From Hyphomicrobium sp. CS1BSMeth3 (GTDB lineage: Bacteria > Pseudomonadota > Alphaproteobacteria > Rhizobiales > Hyphomicrobiaceae), in assembly GCF_900117415.1 (NCBI RefSeq), contig NZ_FPEI01000006.1, positions 2,232,001-2,296,000 of the forward strand: a stretch of DNA of 64,000 bases, given 5' to 3'. Positions 51,964 through 63,534 of the stretch are shown in pieces. Made by a program: the position numbers and the translations under genes. The notes beneath the pieces were generated by a model. It was not told where the DNA came from. It saw only the letters and a list, made by a program, of their open reading frames with translations, and did no database searches. How positions within the stretch are numbered: the first letter of the stretch is position 1; each line of letters begins with the position of its first letter.

Positions 51964-53283
51964 ATGATCGGTTTGACCAAGGATCGTAGCGCGGGAGAGG
52001 CCCTCGCGCACATAGGATTGCTTGCGCGCGGCCTTGCCGTTGCGCTCGCCGTGGCAGCGCCGCTGGCGCCGGCCGGCGCATCGGAGGGCAATAGCTGGGC
52101 CAATAATGCGTGGGCCAACGGCAATTATGTCGGAAGCTACACCCCGCCGCCTGCCTTCGATCATTCATTCGCGCGCCAGTGGGAGGCCAATCCTCCGAAG
52201 GGCTTTCCGACGCTCTCGCCCGAGAACATCGCGGCGCTAAAGGAGGCCATCAAGCGCTATGCCGATGTCGTCGCGCGCGGGGGCTGGCAGCCGATCCCCG
52301 ATGCGCAGCTTCAGCCGGGCGCGAGCGGCTCCGCCGTGGCCCTGCTCCGCCAGCGTCTCACCATGTCGGGCGATCTGCGCGACAGCGATGACTACGGCAC
52401 CGCCTTCTTCGACGGCTCCGTCGAGCGCGCCGTGCGCCGCTTCCAGGCATCGAACGGCCTCACGCCGACCGGCATCGTCGACAAGCGTACGATCGCGGCA
52501 CTGAACGTGTCCGCAGCCGCACGCCTGCGCCAGCTCAAGACAAATCTCACCCGCCTCACGGAGATGGCGCGCTCGCTGCCGAAGCGCTACATCGTCGTCA
52601 ACATCCCGGCGGCGCAGATTGAGGCCGTCGAGAACGACAAGGTCGTTTCGCGCCACGCCGGCGTCGTCGGCAAGACCGATCGCCAGACGCCCATCCTGCG
52701 TTCACACATCCACGAGCTGAACTTCAATCCCGTCTGGCATCTGCCGCCGACCGTGATCCAGAAGGACCTCATCCCGAACGGCCGCGCGATGGCCGCAAAG
52801 GGCCAGGACGTGCTCGCCAAGTTCGGCATCGATGTCTACGGCGGCGACGGCCGCAAGCTCGACAGCACGAAGATCAACTGGGGCAACGCTTCGACGGCGG
52901 GCCTGACCTTCCGCCAGAAGCCGGGCCCCGAGAACCCGCTCGGCTTCGTGAAGATCAACTTCCACAACAGCCACTCGGTCTACATGCACGACACGCCGTC
53001 GGACCGCATGTTCGGCCGCAATTTCCGCGCCGCGAGCTCCGGCTGCGTGCGTGTGCAGGGCATCGAGCACCTGGCTGCGTGGCTCATGGCCGACCAGGGC
53101 TGGGACGAGGGACGCGTGCTCGCGATGAAGAAGTCGGGCGAGCGGCTGGACGTGCGCCTGAAGAAGCCGATGCCGCTCTTCTTCGTCTACATGACGGCGT
53201 GGGCGACCGAAGATGGCGTGATCCAGTTCCGCCGTGATCTCTACCAGCGCGATGGCGTCGGCGAGACGGCCTCGGCTTATTGA
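51964..53283 (+). CDS. L,D-transpeptidase with peptidoglycan-binding domain
   Basis: A 439-residue periplasmic enzyme that crosslinks or decorates peptidoglycan through L,D bonds. The start at 51964 is chosen because it opens a signal peptide (GLLARGLAVALAVAAPLAPAGAS). Residues about 110-185 form a peptidoglycan-binding domain (SGSAVALLRQRLTMSGD ... AVRRFQASNGLTPTGIVDKRTIAALN). The YkuD catalytic domain follows, with the histidine in HNSHSVYMHDTPSD and the catalytic cysteine in SSGCVRV. All key residues are present. Layout and length resemble YcbB/LdtD-type enzymes without their N-terminal extension. Confidence 0.92.
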   Translation: MIGLTKDRSAGEALAHIGLLARGLAVALAVAAPLAPAGASEGNSWANNAWANGNYVGSYTPPPAFDHSFARQWEANPPKGFPTLSPENIAALKEAIKRYADVVARGGWQPIPDAQLQPGASGSAVALLRQRLTMSGDLRDSDDYGTAFFDGSVERAVRRFQASNGLTPTGIVDKRTIAALNVSAAARLRQLKTNLTRLTEMARSLPKRYIVVNIPAAQIEAVENDKVVSRHAGVVGKTDRQTPILRSHIHELNFNPVWHLPPTVIQKDLIPNGRAMAAKGQDVLAKFGIDVYGGDGRKLDSTKINWGNASTAGLTFRQKPGPENPLGFVKINFHNSHSVYMHDTPSDRMFGRNFRAASSGCVRVQGIEHLAAWLMADQGWDEGRVLAMKKSGERLDVRLKKPMPLFFVYMTAWATEDGVIQFRRDLYQRDGVGETASAY

Positions 53284-53403
53284 TTGAGTGCCGCGGGCTG
53301 CTGGGAAGGGGTGCTGCCGCCTTCTTCCGCGGTGCCATGCCCGCGGCGGCCATAGCGACAGCTTCGTGTTTGATGCCGCGGGCTGCTGGGAGGAGTGACC
53401 ATC

Positions 53404-53443
53404 CCCTCTCCCCGTCCTTCACGGGGAGAGGGTTAGGGTGAGG
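53404..53443. repeat. REP-like palindromic element, first unit
   Basis: CCCTCTCCCCGT and ACGGGGAGAGGG (53404-53415, 53421-53432) form a perfect 12-bp stem with a five-base loop, followed by TTAGGGTGAGGGG. It lies between convergent genes. Confidence 0.7.
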
Positions 53444-53480
53444 GGCGGCGGCAAACGCGAACGTCGCGCAAGTTCCCGCC

Positions 53481-53521
53481 CCTCATCCCGGCCTTCTCCC
53501 CGTAAGCACGGGGAGAAGGGG
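53481..53521. repeat. REP-like palindromic element, second unit, opposite orientation
   Basis: CCTTCTCCCCGT (53492-53503) and ACGGGGAGAAGG (53508-53519) form a 12-bp stem; the conserved flank CCCCTCATCCCGG lies on the other side. Together with the first unit it forms an inverted pair that could stop transcription from both sides. Confidence 0.7.
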
Positions 53522-53530
53522 AAGTGTCCC

Positions 53531-54448
53531 TCAATCCGGCAGCGGGATGAACTCCTCGGCATCGCCGGGCACGGGACCGAAGCGCTTCGCCTTCCAATCG
53601 GCCTTGGCGGCGTTGATGCGATCCTGCGAGGACGACACGAAGTTCCACCAGATATGGCGCGGACCATCCATGGGCTCGCCACCGAGCAGCATGAGCCGCG
53701 CATTGCTGAGCGCCAGGATCGAAATGCGATCGCCGGGCCGGAAGACAAGCAGGCGGCCCGCCTCGAAGCGATCACCCGCAATGTCGATCTCGCCGGAGAC
53801 AATATAGACGGCGCGCTCGTCGTAATCGGGATCGAGGGGCAGCACGGCCCCTGGCGCCAGCACCGCCTCGGCACAGAAGCTCGGATGCGGGAACTCGACG
53901 GGCGAGCGCTGGCCGTAGAGCTCGCCCATGACGAGGCGCACGCGCTTGCCTTCGCCCGTGATGCGCGGCAACTCGTCGACGCCATGATGCGCGAACGTCG
54001 GCGCCCCCTCCTCGTGCGATTTCGGCAGCGCGGCCCAGGCCTGGATGCCGTACAGCTCGTGCTGATGGGCGCGCACTTCCGCGCTCGTGCGCTCGGAATG
54101 GACGATGCCGGAGCCGGCCGACATCAAATTCAGCTCGCCCGGCCGGATCGGCAGTGACGAGCCGAGGCTGTCGCGATGCCAGATCTCGCCCTGGAAGAGG
54201 TACGTCACCGTGGCGAGGCCGATGTGCGGATGCGGGCGCACGTCCATGCCCGTGCCAAGCAGGAACTCGGCCGGGCCCATCTGGTCGAAAAAGATGAACG
54301 GGCCGACCATCTGCTTGCGGGCCGACGGCAGTGCGCGGCGCACCTCGAAGCCGCCGATGTCGCGGGCTCGCGGAACGATCACGTGCTCGATCGCATCACA
54401 GGAAAAGGCATCGCCGGGAATGGGATCGTGGTCAGGGAGTTTGCTCAT
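53531..54448 (-). CDS. Pirin family protein
   Basis: A 305-residue cupin-type protein. The pirin N-terminal domain is clear: [10 protein letters not shown], the metal-binding set in [25 protein letters not shown] and the later HSE ([11 protein letters not shown]) and [11 protein letters not shown]. The C-terminal pirin domain starts near residue 190. Metal-binding His and Glu are conserved. Bacterial pirins include quercetin 2,3-dioxygenases and regulators of pyruvate dehydrogenase; the role here is not known. It is divergent from hrcA. Confidence 0.9.
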   Translation of the reverse strand: MSKLPDHDPIPGDAFSCDAIEHVIVPRARDIGGFEVRRALPSARKQMVGPFIFFDQMGPAEFLLGTGMDVRPHPHIGLATVTYLFQGEIWHRDSLGSSLPIRPGELNLMSAGSGIVHSERTSAEVRAHQHELYGIQAWAALPKSHEEGAPTFAHHGVDELPRITGEGKRVRLVMGELYGQRSPVEFPHPSFCAEAVLAPGAVLPLDPDYDERAVYIVSGEIDIAGDRFEAGRLLVFRPGDRISILALSNARLMLLGGEPMDGPRHIWWNFVSSSQDRINAAKADWKAKRFGPVPGDAEEFIPLPD

Positions 54449-54631
54449 ATCAACCTCCTCGAGGGGGCGCGCCTCCTGGGGCGCTTGTCCGTTGCATCAG
54501 CATAGGCGCGGCGGCGCACAGGACAAGGCATTGAAATCAAGCTATGCCGCACCCGTTTGACGAACCATCGGGGCATTTCTAACATGATCAACCGCCCTGG
54601 CGCTCAGGACCTGCGCCCCCGGAGGTGAGCA

Positions 54632-55702
54632 TTGGACCGTCCTACGAAGGAAACCGCGAGCGGGCTCATCCAGCTCAATGAGCGCACGCGCGAAATTTTC
54701 CGCCACATCGTCGAATCCTATCTCGCGACCGGCGAGCCCGTCGGCTCGCGCAATCTCTCGCGCCATCTGCCGATGACGCTCTCGCCGGCCTCCGTGCGCA
54801 ACGTGATGTCGGACCTCGAGCATCTGGGCCTCATCTACGCGCCGCACACGTCTGCCGGGCGCCTGCCGACCCAGACCGGCCTGCGCCTCTTCGTCGACGG
54901 CCTCCTCGAGATCGGCAATCTCACGGATGAAGAGCGCCGCCGGATCGAGACCCAGATCAAAGTGAAGCAGCAGCAGTCGGTGGATCAGGTGCTGGCCGAG
55001 GCCGGCGACATGATCTCCGGCCTCTCGCACTGCGCCGGCCTCGTCATCAGCGAGAAGCGCGACGGCCATTTGAAGCATATCGAGTTCGTGCCGCTCGAAC
55101 CCGGCAAAGCCCTCGTCATACTCGTCGGCGAGGATCAGTCGGTCGAGAACCGCGTCATCAATATCCCGCGCGGCCTGCCGCCGTCCGCGCTCGTCGAGGC
55201 AACGAACTATCTGAACGCACACATCCGCGGGCTCAATCTCGTGGAGGCCAGGACGACCATCGAGCGCCAGCTCGCGACGGCCAAGGCCGAGCTGGACGTA
55301 CTGACGAAGAAGGTGATCGAAGCGGGGCTCGCAACGTGGTCGGGCTCGGGGGACGAGCGCAAGAGCCTGATCGTGCGCGGACAGGGCAACCTCCTCAAGG
55401 ACCTGACCGCCATCGAGGATCTCGAGCGCATTCGCCAGCTCTTCGACGATCTCGAAGCGAAGCGCGAGCTCGTCCAGCTCCTCGGCCTCGCCGAAAAGGG
55501 CGACGGCGTACATATCTTCATAGGCTCGGAGAACCAGCTCTTCTCGCTCTCGGGCTCCTCGCTGATCGTGTCGCCGTTCCGCGATTCCTCGCGCAAGATC
55601 GTCGGCGTCCTCGGCGTGATCGGCCCGACCCGCCTGAATTATGCCCGCATCATTCCGATGGTCGACTACACTGCACGCCTGATCAGCCGCACTTTGACTT
55701 GA
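54632..55702 (+). CDS. hrcA: Heat-inducible transcription repressor HrcA
   Basis: A 356-residue repressor of chaperone operons that binds CIRCE operators. The start is a TTG at 54632, decided by GGAGGTGAG four bases upstream; no ATG is near the conserved N-terminus. The winged helix ([66 protein letters not shown]) and the C-terminal GAF-like dimer domain ending [22 protein letters not shown] are intact. It heads the hrcA-grpE-dnaK-dnaJ block. No CIRCE was seen upstream of any gene in the block, so the HrcA target is probably groESL elsewhere. Confidence 0.95.
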   Translation: MDRPTKETASGLIQLNERTREIFRHIVESYLATGEPVGSRNLSRHLPMTLSPASVRNVMSDLEHLGLIYAPHTSAGRLPTQTGLRLFVDGLLEIGNLTDEERRRIETQIKVKQQQSVDQVLAEAGDMISGLSHCAGLVISEKRDGHLKHIEFVPLEPGKALVILVGEDQSVENRVINIPRGLPPSALVEATNYLNAHIRGLNLVEARTTIERQLATAKAELDVLTKKVIEAGLATWSGSGDERKSLIVRGQGNLLKDLTAIEDLERIRQLFDDLEAKRELVQLLGLAEKGDGVHIFIGSENQLFSLSGSSLIVSPFRDSSRKIVGVLGVIGPTRLNYARIIPMVDYTARLISRTLT

Positions 55703-55724
55703 TTTTGTTGCCCCGGGGCATGAT
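55698..55724 (+). promoter_or_regulatory. Possible heat-shock sigma-32 promoter of grpE
   Basis: CTTGAT (55698-55703), 15 bases, CATGAT (55719-55724), like alphaproteobacterial RpoH promoters of the CTTG/CAT type. It overlaps the end of hrcA. The match is partial. Confidence 0.3.
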
Positions 55725-55832
55725 ATGCGAGGGTCGGGCGCGACAGCCTGCCGGACGCTCGACCCCGGCGGCTTTCGATGCATTTGTCGCGCGCCATATA
55801 GGCCCGATTCACTGGGACGAGCACGAGGACAC

Positions 55833-56573
55833 ATGAGCAACCAGACCCACGACCCCCAGGCGCCGGGGCATGGCGCCGGGGCGCCTGAGCCTGATTCAAC
55901 CACCCCCGGCAACGCCCAGCGCGCAGCCGCCGAATACAGCCAGCAGGCCGGCGAAGCCGGACAGGCCCCTCCGCAGGAGGCCGAGGCTTCGCAAGTTCAG
56001 GCACTCCAGGCGGAAGTCCGCGACCTGAAGGATCAGGTCCTGCGCGCCTATGCCGAGATGGACAACATCCGCAAGCGGGCCGAGCGCGAGCGCCTCGACA
56101 CGCAGAAATATGCCGTTTCCAAGTTCGCGCGCGACCTGCTCTCGGTCGCCGACAATCTGGAGCGGGCGCTGGCAGCCGTCCCGACGGACACCGCCGATCC
56201 GATCGTCAAGGGCCTCCTCGACGGCGTGACGGTGACCGAGCGCGGCCTCGTCGGCATCCTCGAGCGCTACGGCATCAAGCGCATTCCCGCCGAGGGCGCG
56301 CCCTTCGATCCCCATCAGCATCAGGCCGTCATGGAGCACCATGATCCGAAGGTACCGCACGGCTCGGTCGTGCGCGTGTTCGAGGCCGGCTACACGATCG
56401 AGGATCGCGTGCTGCGCCCGGCTTCGGTCGTGGTGGCCAAAGGCGGTCCCAAGCCCGAGAAGGCGCCCCCATCTCAGGGTGCAGCGGCAACGGGTTTCGG
56501 AGCCGAGGGGCCCGAAGCCGGAAATGACAATGCCGCAAACGGCGGGCCGTCGGAGCCCTCCTCCGGGACATGA
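55833..56573 (+). CDS. grpE: Nucleotide exchange factor GrpE
   Basis: Co-chaperone that releases ADP from DnaK. 246 residues from the ATG at 55833 with GAGGA before it. The N-terminal 60 residues are disordered and rich in Gln, Ala and Pro. A long coiled coil follows (ALQAEVRDLKDQVLRAYAEMDNIRKRAERE), then the beta-wing with HQAVMEHHDPKVPHGSVVRVFEAGYTIEDRVLRPASVVVAKG. The tail after residue 205 is Gly/Pro/Ala-rich and longer than in E. coli (197 residues in total there). Confidence 0.95.
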   Translation: MSNQTHDPQAPGHGAGAPEPDSTTPGNAQRAAAEYSQQAGEAGQAPPQEAEASQVQALQAEVRDLKDQVLRAYAEMDNIRKRAERERLDTQKYAVSKFARDLLSVADNLERALAAVPTDTADPIVKGLLDGVTVTERGLVGILERYGIKRIPAEGAPFDPHQHQAVMEHHDPKVPHGSVVRVFEAGYTIEDRVLRPASVVVAKGGPKPEKAPPSQGAAATGFGAEGPEAGNDNAANGGPSEPSSGT

Positions 56574-56651
56574 GAAATGGGCATCGGAATTGGCATAAGC
56601 CTCATGCAATCGGCGGATGCAAAATTGTCACAACACGGTTGGTTGCGGGCG

Positions 56652-56680
56652 TTGCAGGGCTTCCGGGGCACTCCTATATA
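56652..56680 (+). promoter_or_regulatory. Promoter of dnaK
   Basis: TTGCAG (56652-56657), 17 bases, TATATA (56675-56680), about 120 bases before the dnaK start. It fits a housekeeping promoter, and CTCCTATATA is also compatible with heat-shock sigma-32 promoters of this class. Confidence 0.45.
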
Positions 56681-56799
56681 CCGGTGAGCCAAATCACCAA
56701 CTCCAGGGAACCGGAGCCTCCGCCCACCGCGGGTTAAAGCACTATCGGGTGCCGTAGCGGACCCGGCCGGTTTGCCGCAACGAGAGGATTGAGAAGAAA

Positions 56800-58743
<1,944 letters not shown>

Positions 58744-58765
58744 CCTCGGAGCCGAGCAATGCAGA

Positions 58766-58845
58766 CCCCTGACCGCCGCGACGCCACCGAGATGTCCTGC
58801 GGGACCATCTCCGGTGCGCCGCCGGCCGGCCGGTCAGGGGCATTT
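58766..58845 (+). terminator. Long imperfect hairpin between dnaK and dnaJ
   Basis: CCCCTGACCG (58766-58775) pairs with CGGTCAGGGG (58831-58840). The inside is also self-complementary (ACCGAGATG against CATCTCCGGT, and GC-rich stretches). CATTTT follows. It may stop part of the dnaK transcripts and so keep DnaJ lower than DnaK. Confidence 0.45.
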
Positions 58846-58922
58846 TCATGCCTGGAGCGACGCAATGCCCATGGGGGCCTATTGGGGGCCTGACTCGGCG
58901 GGCGGGATTGGATCACGTTCTC

Positions 58923-60062
58923 ATGGCCAAGCGCGACTACTACGACGTTCTCGGCATCAAGCGGGGCGCCGGCGATTCGGACATCAAGTCCGCCTTCCGC
59001 CGCCTCGCCAAGGAGCATCACCCGGACCGCAATCCGGGTGACGCGAGCGCCGAGCAGAAATTCAAGGAGATCAACGAGGCCTACGAGGTCCTGAAGGACG
59101 AGCAGAAGCGCGCGGCCTACGACCAGTTCGGCCATGCCGCCTTCGAGGGCGGCGGGCGCGGCCCCGGCGGCTTCGGCCCGGACTTCTCCTCGTCCATGTC
59201 CGACATCTTCGACGACCTCTTCGGCGAGTTCATGGGCGGACGGCGCGGTGGCCGCCAGCGCTCGGCGCGCGAGCGCGGCGCGGACCTGCGCTACAACATG
59301 GAGATCACGCTCGCTGAAGCCTTCGTCGGCAAGCAGGCGCAGATCCGCGTGCCGACCAGTGTCACGTGCGAGACCTGCTCCGGCTCGGGTGCCCGCGCGG
59401 GCTCGCGGCCGACCACCTGCCAGACCTGCGGCGGCGCCGGCAAAGTGCGCGCGAGCCAGGGCTTTTTCACCATCGAGCGCACGTGCCCCGCCTGCCAGGG
59501 CCGCGGCGAGACGATCGACGATCCCTGCCCCGCCTGCCACGGCCATGGCCGCGTCACGAAGGAGCGCACGCTCGCGGTGTCCATTCCGCCGGGCGTCGAG
59601 GACGGCACGCGCATCCGTCTTGCCGGCGAAGGCGAGGCCGGCCAGCGCGGCGGACCGACGGGCGATCTCTACATTTTCCTCTCCATCAAGCCGCACGAGT
59701 TCTTCCAGCGCGATGGCGCCGACATCTTCTGCCGCGTGCCGATCGCGATGACGACGGCAGCGCTCGGCGGCAACGTCGATGTGCCGACGGTCGAGGGCAA
59801 TCGCGTGCGGATGCCGGTGCCCTCAGGGACCGAGAACGGCAAGCAGTTCCGCCTCAAGGGCAAGGGCATGCCGGTGCTGCGCTCGAAGGTGCACGGCGAC
59901 ATGTACATTCAGGTCGAGGTGGAGACGCCGAAGAACCTCTCGCGCAAGCAGCGCGAGCTGCTGGAGGAGTTCGAGCGCGAGTCGAACAAGGAGACGAACC
60001 CCGCGTCGAGCGGGTTCTTCGCCCGCGTGAAGGAGTTCTTCGATCCGGGGAAGGGTGGGTGA
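58923..60062 (+). CDS. dnaJ: Co-chaperone DnaJ (Hsp40)
   Basis: Delivers substrates to DnaK and stimulates its ATPase. 379 residues from the ATG at 58923. The J domain has the HPD motif ([10 protein letters not shown]), followed by a Gly/Phe-rich linker ([15 protein letters not shown]). The zinc region has four CxxCxGxG-type repeats ([32 protein letters not shown]) and the C-terminal substrate domains end with FFDPGKGG. The ribosome site is weak. It lies 179 bases after dnaK behind a long hairpin. Confidence 0.97.
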   Translation: MAKRDYYDVLGIKRGAGDSDIKSAFRRLAKEHHPDRNPGDASAEQKFKEINEAYEVLKDEQKRAAYDQFGHAAFEGGGRGPGGFGPDFSSSMSDIFDDLFGEFMGGRRGGRQRSARERGADLRYNMEITLAEAFVGKQAQIRVPTSVTCETCSGSGARAGSRPTTCQTCGGAGKVRASQGFFTIERTCPACQGRGETIDDPCPACHGHGRVTKERTLAVSIPPGVEDGTRIRLAGEGEAGQRGGPTGDLYIFLSIKPHEFFQRDGADIFCRVPIAMTTAALGGNVDVPTVEGNRVRMPVPSGTENGKQFRLKGKGMPVLRSKVHGDMYIQVEVETPKNLSRKQRELLEEFERESNKETNPASSGFFARVKEFFDPGKGG

Positions 60063-60223
60063 GGGGGCATCCTATTACAAGCGGCGGTCTCCCTCTAGTC
60101 ATTGCGCTGGCACGCGTTTGATTTTCCTCAGCGGTGAAGAACTCAACAAGATAGTTGCGAGCTCGGATTGGGCCTCATCTTCCCATGGCGTAAGATATCG
60201 CCATTTCCAATCGGGAGGTTTAG

Positions 60224-61519
60224 GTGGCCAAATTTCGCATCCCCAAGCAAACCGATCGCTCGTTGCTTATGGCGCTTTTCAGCATCCGCGACGACATCAA
60301 TTCCCTAAGTGCGGAGCATCGGATTCTGGCCCGAACTTTCGAAGGCCACGGATCGGCTGAGCTGGAAATCAATAGCCTCCAAGAGCCGCCCGAGCTCGCG
60401 GGCGAGATCCTTGCACAGGAATCGGAGGTCATGTCCGTCTTTTGGCTTCGGAGCGCCAGCAATCACAATGGATTGGTCATTCATCGCAAAGGGACGGAAA
60501 TAACCGATGAAGTCGAGATCGCAGCTAACAACGAGTGGTACAACAATCTCAACCTCAAAGACGAACGAAGGAAGTTGCTCGTTATCAGGTTAATTAGCTC
60601 CGCTCGAAAGCACCTTCGCGCAATTAGTGCCGACGCTAGCATGCTGGGGGAAGGTGACGCCGAATGGGCACGCTATCGCGCTTCTCAGGGAGCAATCCTG
60701 AACAGCCTCCAAGAGACGCAGCGCACCATATTATCTGATTTCACGCGCAGATCGCTTGAAATGGAGGCCGCCGCAAAGGCACGCATTGACGCACGCGAGG
60801 CGGAACTTGAGGCGCACTATAACACGCTGAGGGAGCAGCTCGAGCATGAGCGGCAATCGGATAAAGAACGGTTGACGGCACGTGAGCAGGCAATTGAGGA
60901 GCGAGAGAATAGCTTCAATACAAAGGAAGCTCGATACGTCGCTCGACGTGGTCAGGAGCAACAGATCGCGCAGATTAAAGAATGGCTGAATGATTGGAGC
61001 CTAACAAAGGGAACACATTCAAAGAGGCGCGTAATTATTGCAGCCTACGTAATAGGGGCCGCCACCACCGGATTTGCCGCATACTGGTTCAGCACGGAAA
61101 GCATGGAGATACTTCATGCCTCCGCACCCCAACTAGCCTGGTGGCAGTGGTTGCTACTCTCTATCAAATCTATATTCCCGTTTGCAGCGTTCGTTGCAAT
61201 CATCATTGCATTCATACGATGGTCATCTGATTGGGCGAAGCAGCACGCCGATGAAGAGTTTAGGAACCGCGCTCGTATCCTAGATATCGGTCGCACATCT
61301 TGGCTGCTGGAAGCGGTGCGCGATGCGCAAGACAACAGCAAAGAATTACCCCCTGATCTGGTCAAGGAACTGTCGCGCAATCTGTTTGCGTATTCGCCGA
61401 CGGATACGAGCGAACTTCATCCTCAGGCAGTCAGCGATATGCTGATGCAAGGGCTAAATTCGCTGAGAGTTAAAGGTCCTGACGGTAGTGAGATCGAAGC
61501 GAAGCGCGGAAAGGCTTAG
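60224..61519 (+). CDS. Unrecognised membrane and coiled-coil protein
   Basis: 431 residues from a GTG at 60224 with GGGAGG before it. I recognise no family. Residues 1-130 look like a soluble alpha/beta domain (WLRSASNHNGLVIHRKGTEI). Residues about 150-250 are a long charged coiled coil (AAAKARIDAREAELEAHYNT ... ERLTAREQAIEERENSF). Two membrane helices follow (about 266-285, IIAAYVIGAATTGFAAYWF, and about 306-330, SIKSIFPFAAFVAIIIAFI). A cytosolic C-terminal domain ends the chain. GC content and codon use are visibly lower than in the neighbours (AAT, ATA, TTA codons), which suggests recent transfer. It stands alone between dnaJ and selD. Confidence 0.7.
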   Translation: MAKFRIPKQTDRSLLMALFSIRDDINSLSAEHRILARTFEGHGSAELEINSLQEPPELAGEILAQESEVMSVFWLRSASNHNGLVIHRKGTEITDEVEIAANNEWYNNLNLKDERRKLLVIRLISSARKHLRAISADASMLGEGDAEWARYRASQGAILNSLQETQRTILSDFTRRSLEMEAAAKARIDAREAELEAHYNTLREQLEHERQSDKERLTAREQAIEERENSFNTKEARYVARRGQEQQIAQIKEWLNDWSLTKGTHSKRRVIIAAYVIGAATTGFAAYWFSTESMEILHASAPQLAWWQWLLLSIKSIFPFAAFVAIIIAFIRWSSDWAKQHADEEFRNRARILDIGRTSWLLEAVRDAQDNSKELPPDLVKELSRNLFAYSPTDTSELHPQAVSDMLMQGLNSLRVKGPDGSEIEAKRGKA

Positions 61520-61542
61520 TCGTTAGTTCCTAGCGCGTGCCC

Positions 61543-62589
61543 CTACCCCACCCTCACCCTCGCTTCTCCCGCCTCCGCATTCCCCACAACCCGCGCCGCT
61601 GGATACCCCGCGGCCTTGATCTTTGCGACGAGGTCAGCCGCGCGCCCCGGAGCACACGCCACGAGCAAGCCGCCTGAGGTCTGCGGGTCCGTCAGCAGAT
61701 GGCGGCGCCAGTCGGGAATGCCCTCAGGCAGCACGACACCCGCGCTGTAGCTCGCCCAGTTGCGGTGCGAGGCGCCCGTGACAAAACCTTCCTGCGCGAG
61801 CTTCTCGGCTTGGGCGAGCAGCGGCACCTCGCTCGCCTTGATGTTCAGCGTTAGCCCTGAGCCGCGCGCCATCTCGAGCCCGTGGCCGAGAATGCCGAAG
61901 CCCGTCACGTCCGTGATCGCGTGGACGTCCTTATCCTCAGCGAGCTCCGCGCCGACCTTGTTGAGCAGCGTCGTCGTCGCGATCATCTCCGTGTAGCCGG
62001 CGGGCGGCAGCACGCCCTTCTTAATGGCCGCCGAATAAATGCCGACGCCGATCGGCTTGGTCAGAATGAGCGCATCGCCCGCCTTGGCATCGGCATTGCG
62101 GCGCACCTGCTCGGGCCGGGCGACGCCGATCACGGCGAGGCCGTACACCGGCTCGGGACAGTCGATGGAATGGCCGCCCGCAACGGGAATGCCGGCCTTG
62201 GCGCACACGCTCGCGCCGCCCTTCAGGATCTCGCGCACCATCTCGATGGGGATCTTGTCGACCGGCATGCCCAGCACGGCGAGCGCCATGACCGGCTTGC
62301 CGCCCATGGCATAGACGTCCGAGATCGCGTTGGTCGCCGCGATGCGCCCGAAGTCGAAAGGATCATCGACCATGGGCATGAAGAAGTCGGTCGTCGCGAT
62401 GATGCAGGTGTTCTCGTCGTGCTGCCAGACGGCGGCGTCATCAGCCGTATCCGTGCCGACGAGGAGCTGCTTGTAGGCCGCCATGGCCGGCTGATCGGCG
62501 AGCAACTGCTGCAGCACATTGGGCGCGAGCTTGCAGCCGCAGCCGCCGCCATGCGCAAGACTGGTGAGACGTACCTGTGGGGCGTTCAT
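61543..62589 (-). CDS. selD: Selenide, water dikinase
   Basis: Makes selenophosphate from selenide and ATP for selenocysteine or 2-selenouridine in tRNA. 348 residues, the standard length. The active-site loop is HGGGCGCK with catalytic C17 and K20. ATP-binding glycine/aspartate motifs include [38 protein letters not shown] and [14 protein letters not shown]. No selA, selB, selC or selU is seen in the window, so the use of the product is not shown here. It precedes no co-oriented partner at close range. Confidence 0.96.
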   Translation of the reverse strand: MNAPQVRLTSLAHGGGCGCKLAPNVLQQLLADQPAMAAYKQLLVGTDTADDAAVWQHDENTCIIATTDFFMPMVDDPFDFGRIAATNAISDVYAMGGKPVMALAVLGMPVDKIPIEMVREILKGGASVCAKAGIPVAGGHSIDCPEPVYGLAVIGVARPEQVRRNADAKAGDALILTKPIGVGIYSAAIKKGVLPPAGYTEMIATTTLLNKVGAELAEDKDVHAITDVTGFGILGHGLEMARGSGLTLNIKASEVPLLAQAEKLAQEGFVTGASHRNWASYSAGVVLPEGIPDWRRHLLTDPQTSGGLLVACAPGRAADLVAKIKAAGYPAARVVGNAEAGEARVRVG

Positions 62590-62697
62590 CGGATTTCCTT
62601 CCCTGCCTCGTAACTCGAGAGCCCTGGCGCCTAGTGCCGCCAGTTACACCCGGATACTGGACAGAAGGAGGAGCGATGACAAGCAGCGTCGGGCATC

Positions 62698-62720
62698 CCC
62701 CTCCCCCTTGTGGGGAGGGG
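62698..62720. repeat. REP-like palindrome, first unit of a second pair
   Basis: CCCCTCCCC (62698-62706) and GGGGAGGGG (62712-62720) form a 9-bp stem; TCAGGGGTGGGGGG follows, as in the element at 53404. It lies between selD and pyrF. Confidence 0.55.
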
Positions 62721-62760
62721 TCAGGGGTGGGGGGAATCCTTACTGCCAGCGTTCTGCGAT

Positions 62761-62795
62761 CCCCCCCTCCTAACCTCCCCCACAAGGGGGGGAGG
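62761..62795. repeat. REP-like palindrome, second unit in opposite orientation
   Basis: CCCCCCCTCCTAA flank, then CCTCCCCC (62774-62781) paired with GGGGGAGG (62788-62795). With the first unit it repeats the inverted-pair layout found at 53404-53521. Confidence 0.55.
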
Positions 62796-62817
62796 AACGA
62801 GTGCGGCGCAGCCGAGG

Positions 62818-63534
62818 CTAGCTCTTGAGCGCCGCCTCGATCTCGGCGACGAAGGCGGCCGCGGCGGCGCGCGGATCAGCAGCTTCCGTGATGGGGCGTC
62901 CGACCACGAGGCAATCCGCGCCGGCGGCAATGGCCTTGCCCGGCGTCATGACGCGCACCTGATCGCCCGCCGCACCACCCGCAAGACGAATGCCCGGCGT
63001 CACGATCAGCACATCCGGGCCGACCGCGGCGCGGATCATCGTCGCTTCCTGCGCCGATGCGACAATGCCATCGACGCCGGCGTCCTTGGCGAGGCGCGCG
63101 CGGTGCACGACGAGATCGGCAGGTGACATGCCCTTGATGCCCTGCTGCTCGATGTCCGCCTGTTCGAGGCTCGTGAGCACGGTCACGGCAAGCAGCTTGA
63201 GCGTACTCGCGCCGCGCCCGCGCACGGCGGCTTCGACGGTCTTCGTGTCCGTGCCGTGGATGGTCAGATAATCGAGCCCGAGGCTCGCGATGTTCGCCGC
63301 TGCCTTCTCGACGGTGTTGGCGATGTCGAGGAGCTTCATGTCGAGGAACACGGTCTTGCCGGCCGCCTTGAGGCCCTGCGCGAACTCGAGCCCGCCGCCG
63401 AACAGCAGCTCGAGCCCGACCTTGTAGCAGGAGACCGTATCGCCGAGCTCCGTCACCAGCACGCGCGCACGATCGACGCTCGCGACATCGAGGGCGACGA
63501 AGAGGCGCTCGCGCGCGGCAAGGCTTCGGCTCAT
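62818..63534 (-). CDS. pyrF: Orotidine 5'-phosphate decarboxylase
   Basis: Last step of UMP synthesis: decarboxylates OMP without a cofactor. 238 residues, TIM barrel. The charged catalytic set is D65-K67-D70 in FLDMKLLDI. Other marks are FVALDVAS, YKVGLELLFG, VTPGIRLAGG and VVGRPITEA. The start overlaps the stop of the upstream FMN reductase gene by four bases (ATGA, 63531-63534), so the two are translated together. Confidence 0.97.
   Translation of the reverse strand: MSRSLAARERLFVALDVASVDRARVLVTELGDTVSCYKVGLELLFGGGLEFAQGLKAAGKTVFLDMKLLDIANTVEKAAANIASLGLDYLTIHGTDTKTVEAAVRGRGASTLKLLAVTVLTSLEQADIEQQGIKGMSPADLVVHRARLAKDAGVDGIVASAQEATMIRAAVGPDVLIVTPGIRLAGGAAGDQVRVMTPGKAIAAGADCLVVGRPITEAADPRAAAAAFVAEIEAALKS

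Noticed and set aside
54449-54631. A CIRCE operator upstream of hrcA
   Set aside because: No TTAGCACTC/GAGTGCTAA-like pair is present here or before grpE and dnaK.
61543-62589. A selenocysteine system around selD (selA, selB, tRNA-Sec)
   Set aside because: None of the partner genes is visible in the window; only selD is supported.
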